Below, piece by piece: positions 6,101-11,910 of a stretch of DNA of 11,910 nt. The DNA is taken from the NCBI GenBank assembly GCA_015492355.1, contig WGFF01000080.1:1-11910 (forward strand), given 5' to 3'. This DNA comes from Deltaproteobacteria bacterium (lineage in GTDB: Bacteria; Desulfobacterota; GWC2-55-46; S146-73). Positions within the stretch are counted from its first letter, which is position 1. Every line of letters begins with the position of its first letter. The notes beneath the pieces were generated by a model that was not told where the DNA came from, made no database searches, and saw only the letters and a program-made list of their open reading frames with translations. Position numbers and translations under genes: made by a program.

Positions 6101-7468
6101 ATGGAAGATAGAGCGAGGGTGCCTGGTGGTCTTCTGTACGGCTGGCTTTTTTTTGCGGTCTTTTCCCTTGTTTTTGCTGGTATATTTGCTCTTCTTGTGG
6201 CGATGGCGAGGACACCAGGGGTGGAAGACCTTTTACCCCTGGGAAGGGACTACATATACGTAGCCCTTGTGGGGCACGTTATACTTGCGGTTGTTATATG
6301 GTTTCTTGCCTTCGAGGGTTTTTTGTGGACCCTTACCTCCACAGTCCATACGGGCTCTGACCTTTACAGCCCTCTGGCAGGCTGGCTCTCACTGGGATTA
6401 TCCTTTACCGGTACAATCTTCATAGTGATAACCGCGGTATTCGGACTCGGTTATCCTGAACTCGCCAATTATGTGCCCGTGCTTCTCCATCCCCTTTTCT
6501 ATGCAGGACTCGGGCTCATCGGTGTGGGTATGGTCATATGCCTTCTGAATACATTTGTTACTGTTGCAGGGGCTGTAAGGAGGGGTAAAAGGCTTCCCAC
6601 CCTCACCTTTGGTATGACTGTTGCGGGTATATGTGTGCTTACAGCCTTTGTGTGTTTTCTCCTTTCTGGGTATTTCCAGATTGCCACTGGCAAGGGATTC
6701 TTCGATTTTGAGCGTTTCTTCTGGGGAGGTGGGCATATCCTACAGTTTGCAAACACAACAGCAATGGTAACCGCCTGGATATATCTCTCGCGTACAACCC
6801 TCGGGGAAGAGCCAGTGGGAGGGTGGTATGCAAGGGGGCTGTATCTGTTCTATCTATTGTTCGTCCTCCCCTCTCCTGTCATATACTTCATCCACGATAC
6901 ATCGACCCAGAGTTACAAGGACAGTTTCACATGGCTCATGCAGTGGGGACTTGGACCATCCACCGCTGTATTCATACTCTGTACCACGGTGGTCATGTTT
7001 TCGTACAGAGGAACAGGACGCAGGCTTCCGTGGACAGAGCCGGGTTTTTCTTCCCTCTTACTTTCCATGGCTATATTCGTACTCGGCGGGTTCATTGCGG
7101 TGATGATAAGGGGGGTCAATACGATAATTCCTGCCCATTACCACTGTGTCATAGGTGCAGTGACCATAGCGTTCATGGGGATGTTCTATGAGATACTGCC
7201 CATGGTGGGAAGGTCTCTTTACCTTAAAAGACTGGCAAAAATCCAGCCCTATCTCTACACCCTCGGGATAGTCCTCTTTGCTGTGGGGCTATTTATTGCA
7301 GGTAGTCACGGTGTTGCCCGCAAGACCTACGGGGCAGAACAGAACCTCGACAGTATGGCAAAATTCATAGGCATGAGTATAATGGGGGTTGGTGGGCTCG
7401 TTGCCATACTCGGTGGAATAGCATTCGTTATAAATGCACTTATCTCGCTTCTGCGAAGGGAAGGATGA
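6101..7468 (+). CDS. Divergent heme-copper oxidase superfamily subunit I (possible NO reductase-like)
   Basis: A 455-residue polytopic protein with about twelve membrane helices, the full length of a NorB/CcoN-type subunit. Seen: His59 in a helix II-like segment (GHVILAVVIWF; low-spin heme ligand candidate), His212 in GGGHILQF (helix VI metal ligand candidate; no Tyr four residues on, as A/B-type oxidases have), His265-Asp266 in YFIHDTS where oxidases carry His-His, and His346/His348 in AHYHCVIG (helix X heme ligands), followed by YEILP. The Asp in place of a metal-site His and the missing cross-link Tyr argue against an ordinary oxidase; acidic ligands near the non-heme metal are typical of NO reductases. 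ATG 6101 is preceded by GGGGAG. No subunit II or CcoO/CcoP/NorC gene adjoins. Divergent from the Fe-S cluster genes; ctaB and cytochrome c lie downstream. Confidence 0.85.
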   Translation: MEDRARVPGGLLYGWLFFAVFSLVFAGIFALLVAMARTPGVEDLLPLGRDYIYVALVGHVILAVVIWFLAFEGFLWTLTSTVHTGSDLYSPLAGWLSLGLSFTGTIFIVITAVFGLGYPELANYVPVLLHPLFYAGLGLIGVGMVICLLNTFVTVAGAVRRGKRLPTLTFGMTVAGICVLTAFVCFLLSGYFQIATGKGFFDFERFFWGGGHILQFANTTAMVTAWIYLSRTTLGEEPVGGWYARGLYLFYLLFVLPSPVIYFIHDTSTQSYKDSFTWLMQWGLGPSTAVFILCTTVVMFSYRGTGRRLPWTEPGFSSLLLSMAIFVLGGFIAVMIRGVNTIIPAHYHCVIGAVTIAFMGMFYEILPMVGRSLYLKRLAKIQPYLYTLGIVLFAVGLFIAGSHGVARKTYGAEQNLDSMAKFIGMSIMGVGGLVAILGGIAFVINALISLLRREG

Positions 7469-7794
7469 GGCAGGGATGTAAGGGAGGGAAGGCTATCTTT
7501 TCCCAAAAAAACTTTAGATTAGAAATTTTGGGGAAGGGAGCCTAACCCCTTTTACAAAAGGGGTTTCCCTCAGGATACAGATAAGGCAACCTCTCAGCTC
7601 TATGGAAATCAAGCCCTTAATCCCGTAGGGAGGGGTTTCAGGGGGGTGAAAAACTCCTTAAGGATGTCCTAAAAAAAAGACTTGAATAGTGATACAAGAA
7701 ATATTAATGTCTTAGGAGACCTTTCCCGAAATATATCCGCCCGCCTTCGATTTTAATTTTAAGATATACAGGACAGTCGTAAGGGGAGGTTTAT
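7469..7794. other. 326-bp gene-free region between oxidase and ctaB
   Basis: No credible frame. It contains the exact repeat copy at 7526-7572, a G-rich segment near 7625-7650 resembling 70-85, a 10-bp palindrome TCCTTAAGGA at 7655-7664, and an imperfect inverted repeat pairing 7677-7687 (AAGACTTGAAT) with 7703-7713 (ATTAATGTCTT), nine of eleven positions matching, 15 bases apart. The last lies about 80 bases before ctaB and might be an operator or part of a promoter; I find no strong -35/-10 pair. Confidence 0.45.
7526..7572. repeat. 47-bp palindromic intergenic repeat, copy B
   Basis: Identical over 47 bases to 2430-2476. Core arms AACCCCTTTT (7544-7553) and AAAAGGGGTT (7556-7565) with spacer AC. 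It lies about 57 bases after the oxidase stop, in the same orientation as copy A relative to the upstream gene (pyrD), which fits a 3'-end role such as terminator or mRNA-stabilising stem. Confidence 0.8.
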
Positions 7795-8652
7795 ATGGAG
7801 ATAAGGAGATATGTACCGTTATTCAAGTTTCGCATCTGTACACTCATTACGTACAGTGCCATTGTAGGGTTTATTGCCACCAACTCCGGGCTCCATTCCC
7901 TCGACAGGATGTTGTTCCTGATTATAGCGACCATGCTCGCTGCCAGCTCGGCAAGTATATTCAACCACTACTTCGATAGCGACATAGATGCGGAGATGAC
8001 AAGGACGAGGAAGCGTCCCCTGCCTTCGAGGGATATAGTGTCATCAAGGCTGGTTCTGGTGCTTGCCCTGCTACTTTTCGGTGCATCCCTTGTGGTATCC
8101 TTCAAGGCTCTCAATTACATGGTTGCCCTTCATCTTGCCCTCGGTGCCTTTGTGTACACGGTGATATATACTGTATGGCTCAAGCGGAGGAGCTGGCTCA
8201 ATATAATAATAGGTGGGCTCGCAGGGAGTTTTGCAGTCCTTGCAGGTGGTGCGTCTGCACAGCCACAGCTCTGTCTGCCACCGGTACTCCTTGCCATAGT
8301 CATGTTCTTCTGGACACCGTCTCATTTCTGGAGCTTCGCCATACTCCACAGGGAGGACTACGAAAGGGCAGGCATACCCATGCTCCCTGTACTCATAGGG
8401 AATACAAAGACAGCCTTCTATATACTTATAAATACCATCGCACTCGTCTTTACCTCTCTCATACCGTTCTTTATGGGCTATACAGGCTGGATATACTTTG
8501 TGTCAGCGGTTGCAGTGGGTGTGTACTTCATAGTGCTCAACATACAACTCATCAGGAATACAACAAAGGATATGGCATGGAGGAATTTTAAGAGTTCCAT
8601 GATATACCTTGGGGTTCTCTTTACATCTGTCATAGTGGACAGGATCGTTTGA
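7795..8652 (+). CDS. ctaB: Protoheme IX farnesyltransferase (heme O synthase)
   Basis: A 285-residue UbiA-superfamily membrane prenyltransferase that attaches a farnesyl group to heme b to make heme O, the precursor of heme A for terminal oxidases. Seen: the first Asp-rich motif N57-HYF-D61-SDI-D65 followed by TRTRKRPLP at 69-77, and the second signature TPSHFWSFAI at 174-183 with REDYERAGIPMLPV at 186-199, both characteristic of CtaB/CyoE. Helices span most of the protein; the C-terminus KSSMIYLGVLF is typical. ATG 7795 is preceded by GGGGAGG. The gene lies between a heme-copper oxidase and a cytochrome c, so the product probably serves that enzyme or another oxidase elsewhere. No ctaA (heme A synthase) is present in the window. 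Confidence 0.94.
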   Translation: MEIRRYVPLFKFRICTLITYSAIVGFIATNSGLHSLDRMLFLIIATMLAASSASIFNHYFDSDIDAEMTRTRKRPLPSRDIVSSRLVLVLALLLFGASLVVSFKALNYMVALHLALGAFVYTVIYTVWLKRRSWLNIIIGGLAGSFAVLAGGASAQPQLCLPPVLLAIVMFFWTPSHFWSFAILHREDYERAGIPMLPVLIGNTKTAFYILINTIALVFTSLIPFFMGYTGWIYFVSAVAVGVYFIVLNIQLIRNTTKDMAWRNFKSSMIYLGVLFTSVIVDRIV

Positions 8653-8682
8653 TACAGAGAGGGGGGTGATCGAACAAAATCC

Positions 8683-8711
8683 TTGACAAAATCTGTCTTT
8701 GATTATATTCT
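8683..8711 (+). promoter_or_regulatory. Promoter of the cytochrome c gene
   Basis: TTGACA (8683-8688), a perfect -35, is followed after 17 bases by TATTCT (8706-8711), four of six -10 positions including the key first, second and last. TATATT (8704-8709) is an alternative -10 at 15 bases. A ribosome site and ATG follow at 8731-8749. Confidence 0.65.
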
Positions 8712-8748
8712 GATATCCCAAAAAAATCCAGAAAGGAGGATAGTTAGT

Positions 8749-9069
8749 ATGAGGAATAAACTCTGGGCGGCTTTTGTTGCAATTGCAATAGGCTTCTCAG
8801 GTGTAGCCTTTGCAGCAGATGGGGGAAAGATTTTTAAGTCCAAGTGTTCCGCATGCCATGGACCTACCGGCGGAGGCACACCCATGGCACCTGCACTCAA
8901 GGGAAATGACTTCGTAAAGAACGGGAGCATGGATGAGATAAAGAGCGTTATTCTCAATGGACGTGAAGGCAGTGCAAAGAAGTATCCAAAGTTCCCCATA
9001 GGTATGCCGAAACAGAGCCTGTCCGATGACGAGGTAAAGGCTGTAATAGATTATATAAAGAGCCTCTAA
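8749..9069 (+). CDS. Exported monohaem cytochrome c
   Basis: A 106-residue class I-type cytochrome c, a periplasmic electron carrier. Residues 1-22 are a signal peptide (basic MRNK, hydrophobic core, AFA just before Ala23). The mature part has the heme-binding CSACH at 33-37, with GPTGGG next, and Met86 in IGMPKQ as likely sixth ligand; LSDDEVKAVIDYIKSL at 91-106 is the usual C-terminal helix. ATG 8749 is chosen because GAAAGGAGGA (8731-8740) lies just upstream and the signal peptide starts there; longer in-frame starts fall inside the promoter. It has its own promoter and terminator, so it is probably a single-gene unit. It could donate electrons to the enzyme at 6101. Confidence 0.93.
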   Translation: MRNKLWAAFVAIAIGFSGVAFAADGGKIFKSKCSACHGPTGGGTPMAPALKGNDFVKNGSMDEIKSVILNGREGSAKKYPKFPIGMPKQSLSDDEVKAVIDYIKSL

Positions 9070-9097
9070 TCCGACAGGGAGGGAGAGAACCTTTTGC

Positions 9098-9133
9098 CAA
9101 GCCCCACCCATAATGGGTGGGGCTTGTATTTTC
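9098..9133 (+). terminator. Intrinsic terminator after cytochrome c
   Basis: A perfect 13-bp stem, CAAGCCCCACCCA (9098-9110) and TGGGTGGGGCTTG (9114-9126), closes on a TAA loop and is followed by TATTTT. It begins 28 bases after the cytochrome c stop. The minus-strand side has no T-run, so it appears to act on the plus strand. Confidence 0.88.
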
Positions 9134-9224
9134 CAGACCTTTTGTGGATGATAAGCCCTTTCTCCCTTACAAAACCTGCCATTAATTCCCCATGGTATTC
9201 CTGTAACCCCTGCACAGAGGAAGA

Positions 9225-9241
9225 CCTTTCTGAAAGAAAGG
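9225..9241 (-). terminator. Weak hairpin past the end of the 798-residue protein gene
   Basis: CCTTTC (9225-9230) and GAAAGG (9236-9241) form a six-base stem with loop TGAAA, about 23 bases past the minus-strand stop at 9264-9266. No T-run follows on that strand, so terminator function is doubtful. Confidence 0.25.
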
Positions 9242-9263
9242 CCCTGGAGGGAAGAATGCCTCT

Positions 9264-11660
9264 TTATACCGAAGGGGGTTTTCTTCGACCGGAGAGATAG
9301 AGCACACCTACTGCCAGGATGTAGCACATCCCTGCGGTGAGGATTACCCCGTTGAACCCGATGGTCATTGCCATCATCATTGCAAGGCTTCCGCCAATTA
9401 CAGATGCACATCCATTTATAGCCCATGCCCAGGGTACTATGGTGTTGTCCCTTTCCTTCAGATAGGTAATACCGGATGGGAAGGGTACACCCATGAAAAA
9501 GGCAGGGATGCCCACGAAAAGAACGGTAAGCACCACCCTCACTGTAAAGGGACTGCCAAGAAACTGGGCTTGAAGGGGAGAGAGAAGGACAAAGTACACG
9601 ATGGTGAGGATGGAGATGATGGAGACTGCCAAAAGAGGGGCTCTCTTTATCCTGAGCCTGCCCAGGGTTATCCCGCCAGTGCCTGCGAATGCGAGCATTG
9701 CGGGTACAACCACAGAAAAGGAATACTCTGGATGGTCCAGGAAGAGTATGAACCTCTGGATCATGGATATCTCAACAAACATAAATCCCATCCCTATGAG
9801 GAAGAAATACACGAGTACATAGACCCTTTCCATCCTTCTGCCAGACGGTCGTACTGAGGACTCCTTTCTCAAAAGCAGGGGGAACACTATTATCACAATG
9901 GATACGAGGAGTGCCTGGATGGATACAAAGGGAAGCAGATATCCCCCTTCAAGCAGTATCTGCCACTTTCCACCGACGAGTGCTATCACATCATTCAATC
10001 TTCCGAGCTTGAAGAAGTGGTAGAAAAAGGGTCTGTCGTCGGTAGAGGGGGTGAGGTCGAAGATATACCCATCCATGAATCTATCCCTGTCCCTGCCGAG
10101 TATCTCCTTTACGAGCCTGTAGTAGAGAGGTTCTGGAAACCTGTTGTATACGTTCGCATCGTCCTCTTTCATGCCGGGTAGATAGACCAGATCGAAGCGT
10201 CTGTTCTTCAGAAAATCCCTTATAAGCCCTATTTCTTTCCTATCGAAGATGCCCTTTTTGAGGAGAATGGTTAAGGTCTCCAGTGTTCTGAAGACACACA
10301 GTCTCAGGTGGATATCCTCCGTGCCGAGTCTTTCAAGGGCTGTTAGAACGGTTACAAGGAGTTTTAACTCCTCCCTGGGTGGTGGGAGGAGATACCTTGT
10401 TATTGCGACCATTCCACCATCCTTGAGGTGGGTGTAGTAGTCTATGATAGCCTCCACTGTGAACCTGTAGTCCTCGGTAAGGGCATGGAGCCCTGTGGAG
10501 GCAACATTCTGGGTATCCACACCTATATGGATGAGGTCATAGAGTCTTTTCTCTCCCCTGAGTATGGATCTACCCTCACCGGTCTTAATCTCTGCCATTC
10601 CATACACATCCGACACCCTGCCCGCGAGCCCTGCAACAAGGGGATTTGTCTGGGCACCGTATACCTCTTCTACCCCGTGGTAGAGTGCCTCAAGGATGGA
10701 TAGCCCCCCACCCGGCTCCACAAGGAATACAGACGTATCTCGCTTTTTCATCTTCATGAGTTCGTAGGGAAGGGCGGTGGGAAGGAAGTCCAGGAACCTG
10801 AGACCATCTTTACCCGAATCCTCGGTAACAGCGGTGAGATTGTCCCCATCCACTGTTATGCCCTTCTGTTGGGGCAGGGCATCGAGGTATTTAAGGCTCA
10901 GTCCCGGTGCAAATCGCACATAGGGACTCTCTATGAGGTCCACCCTCGAGTAGGCATTCCACCTCGTCTCCACTATCCTTGCAGATTCATAGCCAAGGGC
11001 ATGGGAGAGGATTTTGTATCTGGAGACCCTTACATCGAGCACATCAGATGCATAGATCGATATCAGAATAGAAGAGACCATACCCGCTGTAGCCAGAAGG
11101 TAGCCATAAAGTCGCCCCTTCAACCCGTAGAGAAGGAGCAGGGAAGAGACAAAACCCCCCATGGCAGAGACCACCACCACACCCCTGCATTCAAGGTAGG
11201 GGAACAGGATCACTGCAAGCAGAGGTCCTGAACACGCACCGAGTAGGTCCGAGGTATAGACCTTCGGTGCATCCCTCGAAGATACATACCAGAAGGCAAG
11301 GGTGATGGTGATACCAGAGAAGATAAAAGGCACCCCGAGTATGGTGTAGTACAGGGCTATGTAAAGTATCTGGTGTACGTCCCAGAGTATCCTTGCTGGA
11401 TCGAAGGGCACGAGGTTTGATAGCCAGAAGGACAGGATAACAGAGACCGCAAAGAACGATGGTGCCAGCGGAATGAGGTCCCTTTTCCTGAGCCCTTCGA
11501 AGGCAGAGACAATAGAGCCACTTGCCCCGTAGCCGAGAAAGGCGATGGTTACGACCATGAAGGCAAAATGATACCACAGGGATATGGAAAAGGCCCTGAG
11601 AAGACTCACCTCGAAAAGAAGGGTGGATGCAGAAAGAATGGAAATACCTGTGTAGAACAT
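9264..11660 (-). CDS. Large membrane protein with embedded spermidine-synthase-like domain
   Basis: A 798-residue protein of the membrane-fused spermidine/spermine-synthase-like family, whose reaction is unknown. Layout: N-terminal hydrophobic region to about 205 (opening FEVSLLRAFSISLWYHFAF at 16-34), soluble Rossmann domain at about 210-560, then a second set of membrane helices from about 572 to 792. In the Rossmann part: VEPGGG 314-319, GAQTNPLV 335-342, YDLIHIG 374-380, LTEDYRFTVEA 394-404, and the family-typical STDDRPFFYHFF at 539-550. Most relatives carry an acidic residue where Gln337 stands (it would bind the SAM/dcSAM ribose), so substrate binding may differ. The start at ATG 11660 lacks a clear ribosome site, but the N-terminus matches the family. 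It is isolated: hairpins and gene-free DNA flank both ends. Confidence 0.85.
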   Translation of the reverse strand: MFYTGISILSASTLLFEVSLLRAFSISLWYHFAFMVVTIAFLGYGASGSIVSAFEGLRKRDLIPLAPSFFAVSVILSFWLSNLVPFDPARILWDVHQILYIALYYTILGVPFIFSGITITLAFWYVSSRDAPKVYTSDLLGACSGPLLAVILFPYLECRGVVVVSAMGGFVSSLLLLYGLKGRLYGYLLATAGMVSSILISIYASDVLDVRVSRYKILSHALGYESARIVETRWNAYSRVDLIESPYVRFAPGLSLKYLDALPQQKGITVDGDNLTAVTEDSGKDGLRFLDFLPTALPYELMKMKKRDTSVFLVEPGGGLSILEALYHGVEEVYGAQTNPLVAGLAGRVSDVYGMAEIKTGEGRSILRGEKRLYDLIHIGVDTQNVASTGLHALTEDYRFTVEAIIDYYTHLKDGGMVAITRYLLPPPREELKLLVTVLTALERLGTEDIHLRLCVFRTLETLTILLKKGIFDRKEIGLIRDFLKNRRFDLVYLPGMKEDDANVYNRFPEPLYYRLVKEILGRDRDRFMDGYIFDLTPSTDDRPFFYHFFKLGRLNDVIALVGGKWQILLEGGYLLPFVSIQALLVSIVIIVFPLLLRKESSVRPSGRRMERVYVLVYFFLIGMGFMFVEISMIQRFILFLDHPEYSFSVVVPAMLAFAGTGGITLGRLRIKRAPLLAVSIISILTIVYFVLLSPLQAQFLGSPFTVRVVLTVLFVGIPAFFMGVPFPSGITYLKERDNTIVPWAWAINGCASVIGGSLAMMMAMTIGFNGVILTAGMCYILAVGVLYLSGRRKPPSV

Positions 11661-11910
11661 GATAAAGAAAGATTATCAGATATTCCTCTTGCCTGGGAGA
11701 CTTTTTTGTAAGTGGGGATGTTTCCATCTTTTCTTACCAGGGGGCTTTCAGCCAGAAGTTTTTGGGGAGGGTGTAAGATAGATATTAGTCCGAAAAAGCC
11801 TTGAGCCTGCCATGCCCTGAAAGAAAAATGATTTCCTTCCCGCAGGAAACCCGATGGTTTCGGTAAAAAAGACCAGAACATCCTCTCTTGTACCATGTTG
11901 ACAAGGAGAG
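11661..11910. other. Gene-free right edge with partial repeat and hairpins
   Basis: No credible frame. It holds the partial repeat at 11737-11772, a stem TTTCCT (11832-11837) / AGGAAA (11844-11849), and overlapping stems AAACC-CGAT-GGTTT (11847-11860) and CCGA-TGGTT-TCGG (11851-11863) followed by TAAAAAA. The leader and promoter of the minus-strand membrane protein gene should lie here, but no good -35/-10 pair is visible. Confidence 0.45.
11737..11772. repeat. Partial third copy of the intergenic repeat
   Basis: This segment matches the upstream half of copy A (2409-2442): both run CCAGGGGG, TTT, AG, CCAGAAGTTTT, GGGGA, GGG with small indels. The palindromic core is missing. Copy B shares only the later part of this segment. 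Confidence 0.5.

Noticed and set aside
6101..7468. Ordinary cbb3 oxidase subunit CcoN
   Set aside because: No CcoO, CcoP or CcoQ gene adjoins, and the helix VII ligand pair reads His-Asp instead of His-His.
8683..8748. Extended N-terminus of cytochrome c from TTG 8683
   Set aside because: The TTG is the first part of the -35 box TTGACA; the signal peptide and the AAAGGAGG ribosome site place the start at 8749.
8797..9426. Minus-strand frame (209 codons) opposite cytochrome c
   Set aside because: It runs through the cytochrome c gene and its terminator into the end of the large membrane protein gene, and shows no motif.
1..11910. CRISPR array, tRNA, rRNA or insertion sequence
   Set aside because: No regularly spaced direct repeats, cloverleaf, rRNA-like segment or transposase frame was seen; the repeated elements are short, few and intergenic.

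Overview
The window looks like chromosomal DNA from an anaerobic or microaerophilic bacterium. Base composition is moderate, AGG (Arg) and ATA (Ile) codons are very frequent, and short genes are tightly packed behind strong GGAGG-type ribosome sites. Together with the gene content (bacterial class 1B PyrDK, Mrp with an N-terminal MIP18 domain, small Fe-S and Cys-motif proteins, a divergent heme-copper oxidase) this suggests a Nitrospirota- or Thermodesulfobacteria-like lineage. That placement is inference; there is no rRNA or other phylogenetic marker here. I see no tRNA, rRNA, IS element or CRISPR array.

Layout. 1-180: intergenic, several G/C-run hairpins. 181-2373 (+): a compact run of rimI-like acetyltransferase, pyrK and pyrD with overlapping junctions. 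2374-2558: convergent intergenic region carrying a 47-bp repeat. 2559-5870 (-): a seven-gene cluster, read in transcription order as NifU-like Fe-S scaffold domain, 2x[4Fe-4S] ferredoxin, four-helix membrane protein resembling the His-x-His part of a cbb3 subunit I, DUF1858 protein, ScdA_N/DUF542 protein, unknown Cys-rich protein, and Mrp/ApbC Fe-S carrier ATPase. 5871-6100: divergent control region. 6101-7468 (+): full-length heme-copper oxidase superfamily subunit I with a His-Asp where the second metal-ligand His pair is expected. 7469-7794: gene-free, with an exact second copy of the 47-bp repeat. 7795-8652 (+): ctaB, heme O synthase. 8749-9069 (+): exported monohaem cytochrome c with a clear promoter and terminator. 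9264-11660 (-): a 798-residue membrane protein with an embedded spermidine-synthase-like Rossmann domain. 11661-11910: gene-free, with a partial repeat copy and hairpins.

How the genes may work together. rimI-pyrK-pyrD is housekeeping (ribosomal protein acetylation, pyrimidine synthesis). The central part, 2559-9069, reads as one accessory theme: a divergent pair of transcription units holding Fe-S assembly and carrier proteins, two small Cys-motif domains that elsewhere accompany nitrosative-stress repair (ScdA/RIC) and hybrid cluster proteins (DUF1858), a non-canonical heme-copper enzyme, a detached piece resembling such an enzyme, a heme-modifying enzyme and a periplasmic cytochrome c. My working hypothesis is a nitric oxide or low-oxygen reduction module coupled to Fe-S protection. 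It rests on motif reading and gene order alone.
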